Assembly: GCA_018055865.1 (NCBI GenBank)
Contig: JAGPGR010000037.1
Span: forward strand, 1 to 11,436
DNA from: Paludibacteraceae bacterium
GTDB taxonomy: Bacteria > Bacteroidota > Bacteroidia > Bacteroidales > Paludibacteraceae
Direction: 5' to 3'
Length of the DNA stretch: 11,436 bases
Of the stretch, positions 1 to 6,658 are shown one piece after another. The notes under the pieces were generated by a model. The model was not told the DNA's origin and ran no database searches. It saw nothing but the letters and a program-made list of their open reading frames with translations. Position numbers and translations under genes: made by a program. Each line of letters opens with the position of its first letter. Position 1 is the first letter of the stretch.

Positions 1-1
1 A

Positions 2-319
2 ACAATTAATCCTGATACCAAAGTTATTGATTGCATTGCCCGCATCGACAAAGCAAGTGATGTACTGCTTGTTAATCAGAGTTTTGTAGAAGCGGCTGTC
101 ATTGTAAGTAATAAATCGGTCAAAGCATTGCCTGTGAGCGCCGTGCAGAAGGTGGAGAAAACGAATTTTATTTATGTATTGGAACGGAAGGAAGGCGAAA
201 AATACCTGCTGAAAAAAACACCCGTAGAAGTTGGTGCCAGCGACAATAATTTTACCGAAATTCTGAGCGGCTTACCGGCCGAAAAGCAAATCGTAGTGCG
301 GGGAATTGAAACCTTATAA
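2..319 (+). CDS. RND efflux periplasmic adaptor (membrane fusion protein), C-terminal fragment
   Basis: The reading frame is open from the left edge and ends at TAA (317-319), giving the last 105 residues of a larger protein. The visible part resembles the end of HlyD/CusB/CzcB-type adaptor subunits: a beta-barrel segment ending around 'SVKALPVSAV', where the family typically reads 'lPxsAv', then a membrane-proximal domain with 'VYVLE', a charged hairpin, 'VEVGASDNNFTEILSGL' and a terminal 'IVVRGIETL', corresponding to the usual 'vevG...veIlsGLkxGdxVVxxG' pattern. Such adaptors link an inner-membrane RND pump to an outer-membrane TolC-like channel. Pump and channel genes would be expected outside the left edge or elsewhere. 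The substrate cannot be told from this fragment. The gene is convergent with the lactonase-family gene and separated from it by a hairpin terminator. Confidence 0.75.
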   Translation, partial: TINPDTKVIDCIARIDKASDVLLVNQSFVEAAVIVSNKSVKALPVSAVQKVEKTNFIYVLERKEGEKYLLKKTPVEVGASDNNFTEILSGLPAEKQIVVRGIETL

Positions 320-343
320 TGGATTTTCCTGAAAGTACAGATC

Positions 344-379
344 AAAAAACTCCCGAATTCAGATGAATGTCGGGAGTTT
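344..379 (-). terminator. Intrinsic terminator between convergent genes
   Basis: A perfect 10-bp inverted repeat, AAACTCCCGA (347-356) and TCGGGAGTTT (370-379), can be extended inward by ATTC/GAAT with one bulged base. Read leftward, the stem is followed by six T residues (349-344), so it fits best as the terminator of the leftward lactonase-family gene ending at 406. Read rightward it has only three T residues, but the stem could still stop transcription of the adaptor gene ending at 319. Confidence 0.8.
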
Positions 380-405
380 CTGATGTAAACCTGAAAGAGA
401 AAAAT

Positions 406-1506
406 TTAATACAGCAGCAAACAAACCGGAGCTCCGAGTTCCACCTTGTCAGTCAGCATTTTCAGTTTTCCGGTACATTTATTTCGGGAGAAAACGGTGA
501 TATTGTCGGTTTTCTGATTTCCAACAAAAAGAAATTTTCCGTCGGATGTAAGGGTAAAATTTCTCGGTCCGTTGCCAAACGTAGAATATTGCTCTATAAA
601 ACGAACTTTTCCATCCTTCTCTACTTTGAAACAACTAATTGTGTTGGCTTCTCCGCGGTTGGTGGCGTACATATATTTTCCGTCCGGACTCAGGTGAATG
701 TCGGCAGCGCCGTTTTTCTTCGTGCTGTCGGTTACCAGCGTTGTTTCCTGAATATTTATCAATTTCCCGTCATTCCCAACCGAAAATACGGTGATGCCCG
801 CATCCAGTTCCTGTACCAGATACAGATATTCCCCATCGCGGCTGAAAGTGAGATGCCGCGGTCCGCTGTGCTTTTTTACACCGATTTCGTCCGCATAAGT
901 CAGCGCTTCTTTCCCTCCTGCTGGATTGTAGGTGTACGTGAATACTCTGTCGGTGCCCAGATTGGTGGCCATCAGGAACTTTCCGTCGGGCGAAAAAATG
1001 ACCTGATGAGCATTGCTCGGTCCGAAACGGCGGTTGCCGAAATTTTTCTTTGGATGAGTGATTACCTGCACTGCTTCGCTTATTTTACCGTCGTCTTTTC
1101 GCTCGAAAACAGAAATACTGCCACCGGAATAGTTCGCCGTGAAAACATGATTTTCTGCAACAGTGATAAAACACGGATCGGCACCCCCGGCATTTACTTT
1201 GTTGAGTAAAGTCAGTGTTTCATTTTTTTTATCAAATGCAAATGCACTGACGGTACTTTCTTCGCCGTGTTCATTCACAGCATACACGAATTTTCCATCG
1301 GGCGAAAAGGCCAGGAAACTTGGATTTTCGCTTGCAACCAACAGTTTTTGGGAAAGCAATTTGCCTTTGCCGGAGAATTCCAGCGAATAAATACCTTTAC
1401 TCGTAGTGCCGCGCGTGTAGGTTCCCACCAGCATGTTATAGTTGCCCTGCGAAAAACCGGCTGTTGCCAGGAAAATCATGATTGGTAATATCAGTTTTTT
1501 GTACAT
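406..1506 (-). CDS. Exported lactonase-family beta-propeller protein (YbhE/6-phosphogluconolactonase type)
   Basis: The 366-residue protein starts with a basic N-terminus and a hydrophobic stretch (about residues 4-18) ending in 'AGFSQ', a plausible signal peptide, so it is probably periplasmic. The rest is a beta-propeller of the lactonase family: repeated blade motifs 'FSPDGKF' (67-73 and 171-177), 'GPRHLTFSRDGEYLY' (215-229), 'HLSPDGKYMYATNRG' (271-285) and 'GPRNFTLTSDGKFLF' (314-328), with 'LVGTYT' at the first blade. The length matches the seven-bladed family. Cytosolic relatives hydrolyse 6-phosphogluconolactone in the pentose phosphate pathway. An exported copy next to no sugar genes may act on another lactone or a sugar acid, and the substrate is not inferable here. 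A terminator follows at 344-379. Its upstream spacer is repeat-rich, and no -7 box was recognised there. Confidence 0.88.
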   Translation of the reverse strand: MYKKLILPIMIFLATAGFSQGNYNMLVGTYTRGTTSKGIYSLEFSGKGKLLSQKLLVASENPSFLAFSPDGKFVYAVNEHGEESTVSAFAFDKKNETLTLLNKVNAGGADPCFITVAENHVFTANYSGGSISVFERKDDGKISEAVQVITHPKKNFGNRRFGPSNAHQVIFSPDGKFLMATNLGTDRVFTYTYNPAGGKEALTYADEIGVKKHSGPRHLTFSRDGEYLYLVQELDAGITVFSVGNDGKLINIQETTLVTDSTKKNGAADIHLSPDGKYMYATNRGEANTISCFKVEKDGKVRFIEQYSTFGNGPRNFTLTSDGKFLFVGNQKTDNITVFSRNKCTGKLKMLTDKVELGAPVCLLLY

Positions 1507-1521
1507 AAATATAGAAGATTT

Positions 1522-1538
1522 AAGTATGAAGCATGAAG
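1522..1538. repeat. Short 7-bp direct repeat AAG(T/C)ATG
   Basis: AAGTATG (1522-1528) and AAGCATG (1529-1535) are directly adjacent and followed by a third AAG. They lie just upstream of the leftward lactonase-family gene, before the 8-bp array at 1562. Low-complexity runs like this are common in spacers of Bacteroidota. No function is apparent. Confidence 0.45.
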
Positions 1539-1561
1539 TTTATGGTTTATAGTTTGTTCCA

Positions 1562-1601
1562 ATTCAACAATTCAACGATTCAACAATTCAACGATTCAAC
1601 C
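1562..1601. repeat. Tandem repeat, five copies of 8-bp ATTCAAC(A/G/C)
   Basis: Five head-to-tail units: ATTCAACA (1562), ATTCAACG (1570), ATTCAACA (1578), ATTCAACG (1586), ATTCAACC (1594). The alternating A/G last base gives a higher-order 16-bp period. It is followed by CACTCACTCACTC, a second short repeat. The array lies between the starts and ends of two leftward genes and is non-coding. Copy number could vary between strains by slippage. Confidence 0.9.
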
Positions 1602-1632
1602 ACTCACTCACTCTTAAGTCCCCTGGCGTTTA

Positions 1633-1647
1633 TCCCGCAAGGCGGGA
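1633..1647. repeat. Small GC-rich inverted repeat (REP-like)
   Basis: TCCCGC (1633-1638), a three-base loop AAG, and GCGGGA (1642-1647) form a perfect 6-bp hairpin in an otherwise AT-rich spacer, flanked by GTCCCC on the left and GGGAATTTAGGG on the right. No T run follows on either strand, so a classical terminator is unlikely. It may be a dispersed intergenic palindrome, or may contribute to the 3' end of the beta-CASP gene transcript ending at 1670. Confidence 0.6.
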
Positions 1648-1669
1648 GGGAATTTAGGGCGCTAATTCA

Positions 1670-3079
1670 CTAACTCAACTCAAATTCATTCCCAAATGCT
1701 GGTAATTCGATTTTTTTAAAGCCATCCTTTTTCAAAATATCTGCATAGAATTTCTGAACCTCGTATTCGCCGTGAACGAGGAACGTTTTCTTCACCTGAG
1801 TTTTGTCCTGACAATCGAGAAAACCTTTCATTTCGAGGTAGTCGCCGTGGCCGGAGAATGCTTCCATTTTGGTTATACGGGCTTTCACATCGTGCATTTT
1901 GCCAAAGATGGATATTTCCTTCAGTCCCGGTTGCTGAATACGGGCACCGAGTGAAGTGGGTGAGCAATAACCCACCATCATGATTGTATTTCGCGGATTG
2001 GCTATGTTATTGGCAATGTGATGTTTCACGCGTCCGGCTTCGGCCATTCCCGATGCCGAAATGATGATGCAGGGTTCGTGAAGTTCGTTCAGTTCTTTTG
2101 ATTGTTCCACTTTTTTGATGTAAATCAGGTTGTTGAAACTGAATGGATCGTGGTCGCCTTCACTTATTTCGCGTTTTACATCTTCGTTCATCAGGTCCAG
2201 ATGCATTCGGAAAATTTCAGTGGCATTAACGGCCAGAGGACTGTCTACGTACACTTTCACTCTGGGCAACAATCCGTCGTTGAAGAATTTGTTGAGTACA
2301 AACACCACTTCCTGGGTGCGTCCGATGGCAAACGAAGGGATAATCAGTTTCCCTTTGTTCACAACACATGTATCGGTTATTATTTTCAGAAAATCTTCTT
2401 CCGTTTGCTTCTCGGTATCGTGGAGGCGGTTGCCATAAGTTGACTCGGTGATGAGGTAATCGCACTGCGGAAAAGCTTCCGGGCCTTTAATTATCCGGTT
2501 GTGTGGTCTGCCTATGTCGCCCGTGTATGCCAGGTGAATTTTCTTTCCATTTTCATTGATTTCGAGATTGACAACTCCACCGCCCAGCATGTGACCGGTG
2601 TTGGTAAATTTCACGTTAAGCTTATCGTTGATGTAAAAACGGCGGTTGTAATCTACGGCAATAAACAGTTTCAGTGCCTCTTCTGCATCCCGTAGGTCGT
2701 ATATAGGTTCTACGGGCGGCAGATTTTGTCTTGCCCGTTTTTTGTTGAACCATTCGGTATCAGACTGCTGAATGTGTCCGCTGTCGGGCAGCATGATGGA
2801 GCAGAGATTTCGGGTGGCAGTGGTGCAAATGACCGAGCCCCGAAAACCGAGCTTATAGAAATAGGGTATAAGTCCCGAATGATCGATATGAGCATGCGAG
2901 AGGATGATATGATCCAGTTCGGCGGGATTCACACCGGTTCGTCGGTTCAGTTCATCGGTTTCAAGTCCTTTTCCTTGAAACATACCGCAATCAAGCAGTA
3001 TTTTCTTCCCTTCAATGGTGGTAATCAACGTTTTGCTTCCTGTCACTTCGCGTGCAGCACCTATAAATGTTACTTTCAT
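1670..3079 (-). CDS. MBL-fold, beta-CASP RNA metallo-hydrolase (CPSF73/YSH1-like)
   Basis: This 469-residue protein has a complete metallo-beta-lactamase core: the zinc motif HAHIDH (62-67), the further ligands His163 (in 'TGHMLG') and Asp188 (in 'TGDIG'). It also has the beta-CASP motifs: motif A acidic residue Glu212 in 'TESTYGN', 'SPLAVNATEIF' (280-290), 'SASGMAEAGR' (341-350), motif B His411 in 'SGHGDY', and motif C His436 in 'LVHGE'. Members of this group are RNA-processing nucleases (endonuclease and/or 5' exonuclease) related to eukaryotic CPSF73 and act in the cytosol; there is no signal peptide. The length is normal for bacterial single-unit members, without KH domains. The start ATG is preceded by an AT-rich leader and a perfect -7 box at 3112-3119. 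The gene diverges from the M48-type peptidase gene. Confidence 0.93.
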   Translation of the reverse strand: MKVTFIGAAREVTGSKTLITTIEGKKILLDCGMFQGKGLETDELNRRTGVNPAELDHIILSHAHIDHSGLIPYFYKLGFRGSVICTTATRNLCSIMLPDSGHIQQSDTEWFNKKRARQNLPPVEPIYDLRDAEEALKLFIAVDYNRRFYINDKLNVKFTNTGHMLGGGVVNLEINENGKKIHLAYTGDIGRPHNRIIKGPEAFPQCDYLITESTYGNRLHDTEKQTEEDFLKIITDTCVVNKGKLIIPSFAIGRTQEVVFVLNKFFNDGLLPRVKVYVDSPLAVNATEIFRMHLDLMNEDVKREISEGDHDPFSFNNLIYIKKVEQSKELNELHEPCIIISASGMAEAGRVKHHIANNIANPRNTIMMVGYCSPTSLGARIQQPGLKEISIFGKMHDVKARITKMEAFSGHGDYLEMKGFLDCQDKTQVKKTFLVHGEYEVQKFYADILKKDGFKKIELPAFGNEFELS

Positions 3080-3111
3080 ATTTTCTGAGTAAATTTTTTA
3101 TTAAAGAAAAA

Positions 3112-3119
3112 CAAAAGTA
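3112..3119 (-). promoter_or_regulatory. Putative -7 promoter box for the beta-CASP gene
   Basis: Read leftward the sequence is TACTTTTG, an exact match to the Bacteroidota -7 consensus TAnnTTTG. It lies 32 bp before the ATG at 3079, a normal leader length. No -33 TTTG was found at the usual 19-21 bp spacing; the nearest is 28 bp away. The spacing evidence is therefore incomplete. Confidence 0.5.
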
Positions 3120-3244
3120 AGGTATTTTCATTAAAAAATACTTTTAACAAATGAATAATCATTTTTTTTAATAAATTTTTGGATTGTAATCTGATAATTA
3201 ATTCGAAATTTGCTTCATTTTATGGAGTGGATTGTTTTATTATT

Positions 3245-3252
3245 TATCTTTG
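3245..3252 (+). promoter_or_regulatory. Putative -7 promoter box for the M48-type peptidase gene
   Basis: TATCTTTG matches the Bacteroidota -7 consensus TAnnTTTG exactly. Transcription would begin around 3257-3261, about 30-35 nt before the ATG at 3292. This placement argues against a TTG at 3232 being the start, because that codon would lie upstream of the transcript. No clear -33 element was seen. Confidence 0.5.
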
Positions 3253-3291
3253 AAAAAGAATTTTTTAAGAAACAATTTTATAATACTGTTT

Positions 3292-4527
3292 ATGAACAAT
3301 AAAAACATACGTGTAGGTCTTGAGATTGAGCTTGAGGGAAAATTGTATCAGACTCTCGAAGGAAAGTTAGTGGAAAAAATCATTGCCGAAGCCAACTACG
3401 AGCCTGAAGAAAATATCTGGAAAAATATTCTGGAAGGTCACAGTTTCAAGGTCACTGAAAAGATGTCACCTAAATTGTTTGAACTTTTTCAAAGCGTAAA
3501 AAGAAAATTAAATTACCGAAAACCGATTGATTTCTACATTACCAATTCCGCCGAATTGAATGCTTTTGCACTCACAAGGCCCGATGAGAACGATGCAGAC
3601 ATCATTAATCTAAATTCTGCACTTGTAAGTATGTTCGATGATGATGAGCTGCGCTTTGTGGTTGGTCATGAAATAGGTCATCTGATAACCCGCTATGCCC
3701 GGGTGGTGAAGCTGATTAATTTTGTATTTCCGGAAGCAGAAAAAATGCCGATTATTCTGGCTCATAAAATTGAACTCTGGCAGAAGGTTTCGGAGCTTAC
3801 CGCCGATCGATTTGGATACATTGCCAGCCCGAGTGTGGAAAAATGTGTTTCGGGATTTTTCAAAATGGCATCGGGACTCAATACCGATCGAATCGATTTT
3901 GATTACAAAGCGTACATTGCTGATAATGAAAAGATTCTGGAATATTTCTCTCAAAACCGGAATATATTTACTCATCCGGTCAATCCGTTGAGAATTAAAG
4001 CTATAACTTTATTCTCCGAATCAAATCTTTACGAAGATTTCACTAACGAAAAAGAATTTACTCCGGATGACAAGTTGAATGCTGAAATGGACAAACTGAT
4101 AGCCATTCTTCAAACCATCAGCTCGTCGCCCATGGATGCATACCGCAAACAATTTCTGGCTTCTGCCGGACTCATCATGGCCAGTGTGGATAAAAACATC
4201 AATGAGGATGAATATGAAAGCATCCTCGAATCGTTGAGCAACTACACGGTTTTTCCTCAGGAATACCTCAACGAAATCTGCCATACAAGTACCGAAGAAG
4301 TGTTTAAATCGTCTATAATCAATATTATACAGCAAAATCCGGCCGAACGATTCCAACTGTTGCAATACATGGCCAATATTGCATTTTCGGACAACAGCAT
4401 TTTCAACAAGGAAATCAATTTCCTGTTCGAAGTTGGTGAAAATATGTTGGGTCTATCAAGAAGAGAAATTGCTCAGATATTGGCCTCGACCGTCCAGCAG
4501 GGTTTTATCCCGGAATTGTACCGATAA
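3292..4527 (+). CDS. M48-type zinc metallopeptidase with TerB-like C-terminal region
   Basis: The start is taken at ATG 3292 (411 residues) because a -7 box lies at 3245-3252; the frame is open back to a TTG at 3232. The N-terminal half carries the M48 peptidase signature: 'NAFAL' (90-94), the zinc motif HEIGH (126-130) with Glu127 as catalytic base, a third ligand Glu168 in 'SELTADR' with Asp172, and 'THPVNPLRI' (227-235), matching the family's 'THP...R' motif. About residues 285-400 look like one or two TerB-like helical modules: 'SAGLIMASVDKNINEDEYESI' (split by eye near 291-311) and 'YMANIAFSDNSIFNKEINFL' (359-378), each following the pattern helix, acidic turn, helix. No signal peptide or membrane helix is seen, so it is probably cytosolic. 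Substrates are unknown. It is followed on the same strand by the tandem ecotin gene after 101 bp. Confidence 0.82.
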   Translation: MNNKNIRVGLEIELEGKLYQTLEGKLVEKIIAEANYEPEENIWKNILEGHSFKVTEKMSPKLFELFQSVKRKLNYRKPIDFYITNSAELNAFALTRPDENDADIINLNSALVSMFDDDELRFVVGHEIGHLITRYARVVKLINFVFPEAEKMPIILAHKIELWQKVSELTADRFGYIASPSVEKCVSGFFKMASGLNTDRIDFDYKAYIADNEKILEYFSQNRNIFTHPVNPLRIKAITLFSESNLYEDFTNEKEFTPDDKLNAEMDKLIAILQTISSSPMDAYRKQFLASAGLIMASVDKNINEDEYESILESLSNYTVFPQEYLNEICHTSTEEVFKSSIINIIQQNPAERFQLLQYMANIAFSDNSIFNKEINFLFEVGENMLGLSRREIAQILASTVQQGFIPELYR

Positions 4528-4628
4528 TTCCGCAATGTGAATAATTACCAACAGAAGATAAATCTATGCAATGCTGCAATCTTTGCACGAATTTTGTTTA
4601 CAAAGTAGAAATCAATAATTTTCAACCA

Positions 4629-5552
4629 ATGAAACTGAAAACATTTCTGTTCGCAATAACCCTGGTGGCGGCTTTTTCTTCGTGTAAATCTTCCCGAAAC
4701 GTGAGCACCGGCAAAGAGGCCTATACTCCTCAAATGCAGAAAATGATGACCGGATATCCCGAAATTACCGGTTTTGAAAGACGGGCTATTTTTCTGGATA
4801 AATTAAGTCCGGCTGTAGAAAATCAACAGAAAATAGAGATATTTCCGGGACGGGAACTGATAACAGACTGTAACCAATATGGTCTTCAGGGTCAAATGCT
4901 TAGCCGTGTTTTACAAAATGGAAATTCATACTTTCTTTTTAACACGAACGGAGAAATCTACTCAACCAAAATGGCTTGTGCGGATGATGTACGCCAATCG
5001 AAGTTTGTAGTCGGCGAATCAATCATGACCGACTATCGGAGCGATATTCCTTTAGTTGTATATATATCACAATATCTGCAGGTGAAATACAGCCTGTGGA
5101 AGGGTGGAGATGAAAAATCATTCTCGCTCAACGGAAACGGCACGCTGGCTACTGAAGAAGCGCTGCAAAATGCAAACATTTTCGTCGACAAAGCCGGATA
5201 TGTAAAGCATGTACTTTACCTGCCTGAATTGGATGCCAACGATGAAATAAACCGGAAAGTGGAGATTATACCCGGTATAATAAGGAATGTGGACTGTAAC
5301 GATCACATTCTGAATGGAAATTTTGAATCTGCACAAGTGGAGGGATTTGGATATGATTATTGGATTTTTCAGTCGGATGGAACGTTCGGCTCAACCAAAA
5401 TGGCATGTCAGGATAATAAGTTGTCTGAAAAATTTATTAGTGGTGACAAAAAAATACTGACTTACAATTCCCGGCTGCCAATAGTGGTGTATACTCCTGC
5501 GGGTTATGAGATGAAATACAAAATCTGGGAAACAAACGGAAAAATGTATTGA
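4629..5552 (+). CDS. Tandem two-domain ecotin lipoprotein (serine protease inhibitor, family I11)
   Basis: The start at 4629 gives 307 residues beginning with a lipoprotein signal peptide: basic MKLK, a hydrophobic stretch, then AAFSSC with lipidated Cys19. An upstream ATG at 4566 would bury this signal. Two ecotin-like domains follow. Domain 1 (about 42-158) has 'YP', 'KIEIFPG' (68-74), 'DCN' (Cys81), 'STKMAC' (Cys117), 'IPLVVY' and 'VKYSLW' (152-157). Domain 2 (about 180-303) has 'KVEIIPG' (210-216), 'DCN' (Cys223), 'EGFGYDY' (238-244), 'STKMAC' (Cys260), 'YNSRLPIVVYTP' (279-290) and 'MKYKIW' (295-300). These follow the E. coli ecotin order, including its Cys50-Cys87 pair and 'YNSKLPIVVYTP'. 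Ecotin inhibits trypsin-fold serine proteases; the P1 position, Met in E. coli, is Lys114 and Lys257 here. Residues after Cys19 are not acidic, suggesting a periplasm-facing rather than surface-exposed lipoprotein (inference). Confidence 0.87.
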   Translation: MKLKTFLFAITLVAAFSSCKSSRNVSTGKEAYTPQMQKMMTGYPEITGFERRAIFLDKLSPAVENQQKIEIFPGRELITDCNQYGLQGQMLSRVLQNGNSYFLFNTNGEIYSTKMACADDVRQSKFVVGESIMTDYRSDIPLVVYISQYLQVKYSLWKGGDEKSFSLNGNGTLATEEALQNANIFVDKAGYVKHVLYLPELDANDEINRKVEIIPGIIRNVDCNDHILNGNFESAQVEGFGYDYWIFQSDGTFGSTKMACQDNKLSEKFISGDKKILTYNSRLPIVVYTPAGYEMKYKIWETNGKMY

Positions 5553-5559
5553 TTTGATA

Positions 5560-5597
5560 CTTTGAAATAATTCTGCAAAGCTTTTATTTGTTTTATT
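5560..5597 (+). terminator. Weak candidate terminator after the tandem ecotin gene
   Basis: CTTTG (5560-5564) and CAAAG (5576-5580) can form a 5-bp stem with an 11-base loop, followed by the T-rich stretch CTTTTATTTGTTTTATTT. The stem is short and AT-rich, so the call is tentative. Some termination signal is expected here because the ecotin gene meets the leftward murB gene 75 bp downstream. Confidence 0.3.
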
Positions 5598-5627
5598 TCT
5601 GCTGATTTCTACATCAAGAGTGTTTTT

Positions 5628-6641
5628 TTAAGAAATATAATTAACCTCGGGGATTATTTCAATTCCGAATCGTTTTTTTACGGTGATTTGAATCAGCGAA
5701 GCTACTGTAGCGATATCCTGACCTGTGGCTCCACCCAAATTTACAATAACCAGCGCTTGCTTATGGTAAATGCCTACCCGCTCAAACTGCTTTCCTTTCA
5801 GATCACACTGCTCAATGAGCCAGCCGGCCGGTACTTTCACTTCTGTTTCGGAAACGGGATAGTGAGGCATGGCAGGATAGGAGTGGAGCAGTTCTTCGAA
5901 CTGAGTTTTCGGAATAACAGGATTCATAAAAAAACTGCCCGCATTCCCAAGTTCCTTAGGATCAGGGAGTTTATTCCTGCGGATTTCAATCACCGTTTCT
6001 CTGATGTTGCTGAGGTTTATTTCGCCATGCTTCAATACCGCGTCTTTCAGATTTGAGTAGTTAAGAATGAAATCTGCCTTTTTTCTAAGTCGAAACAGTA
6101 CATGTGTAACAATGACTTTTCCCTTCAGTTCTTCTTTGAAAATGCTTTTCCGGTAGCTGTATTTGCAATCCGGATTTGTGAAAATATCTGGTTTTAGTGT
6201 TTTAATATCCATGAATTCCACTTTTTCTATCGTATCTTTCACTTCCATACCATAAGCTCCGATATTTTGAACCGCCGATGCACCCACTTCTCCCGGAATT
6301 AGCGACAGATTTTCAACTCCGTAATAATTATTTTCAACACAATAAGCCACAAAATCATCCCACTCCACTCCCGAACCTACACGCAGTAAAACCGATTCAG
6401 CATCTTCTTCCGATATCTCGATAGTTTTCATACTGGAATGAAGAATTATTCCGTCAAAATCGTTCAGAAACAGCAGGTTGCTTCCTCCGCCAATGTGTAA
6501 AAGACGGTTTCGTTTCACTAAGTCCGATTGAAGTAATTCTTTCAGTTTATCCACCGAATCGTATTCGGCAAAAAACGCAGCTTTAACATTTATTCCGAAG
6601 GTATTGAATGGTTTCAGCGATATGTTTTCAGTTATGTTCAT
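5628..6641 (-). CDS. murB: UDP-N-acetylenolpyruvoylglucosamine reductase MurB
   Basis: MurB reduces UDP-N-acetylglucosamine-enolpyruvate to UDP-N-acetylmuramate with NADPH and bound FAD, an early cytosolic step of peptidoglycan synthesis. The 337-residue protein shows the FAD-binding 'GGGSNLLFL' (51-59), 'IPGEVGASAVQNIGAYG' (115-131), 'YSYRKSIFK' (161-169) with the substrate-binding Arg164, 'GNAGSFFMNP' (232-241) with the proton-donor Ser236, 'LIEQCDLKG' (275-283) and the terminal 'IIPEV' with Glu332. The 'YRxS' loop and overall length fit the type I (E. coli-like) form. The ATG at 6641 is chosen; a TTG at 6662 would add seven lysine-rich residues and overlap the end of miaA by 4 bp. The gene follows miaA closely (17-bp gap), suggesting one operon. 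Confidence 0.95.
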   Translation of the reverse strand: MNITENISLKPFNTFGINVKAAFFAEYDSVDKLKELLQSDLVKRNRLLHIGGGSNLLFLNDFDGIILHSSMKTIEISEEDAESVLLRVGSGVEWDDFVAYCVENNYYGVENLSLIPGEVGASAVQNIGAYGMEVKDTIEKVEFMDIKTLKPDIFTNPDCKYSYRKSIFKEELKGKVIVTHVLFRLRKKADFILNYSNLKDAVLKHGEINLSNIRETVIEIRRNKLPDPKELGNAGSFFMNPVIPKTQFEELLHSYPAMPHYPVSETEVKVPAGWLIEQCDLKGKQFERVGIYHKQALVIVNLGGATGQDIATVASLIQITVKKRFGIEIIPEVNYIS

Positions 6642-6658
6642 TTGTTTTTTTAGCTTTT

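Noticed and set aside
367..1209. A 280-codon rightward open frame opposite the lactonase-family gene
   Set aside because: Its translation has no recognisable domain and the opposite strand encodes a clear beta-propeller with repeated family motifs. It is a shadow frame.
1562..1601. CRISPR array
   Set aside because: Units are 8 bp and directly adjacent, with no spacers and no cas genes.
3149..3164. AAATGA/TCATTT hairpin in the divergent promoter region
   Set aside because: A 6-bp AT-rich stem in very AT-rich DNA; although T residues follow it rightward, no rightward gene ends upstream of it.
3232..3291. Upstream TTG start for the M48-type peptidase
   Set aside because: It would lie upstream of the likely transcription start from the -7 box at 3245-3252, and the 20 added residues are unlike the family N-terminus.
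4566..4628. Upstream ATG for the tandem ecotin gene
   Set aside because: It would put 21 residues before the lipoprotein signal peptide; ATG 4629 gives a textbook lipobox at residue 19.
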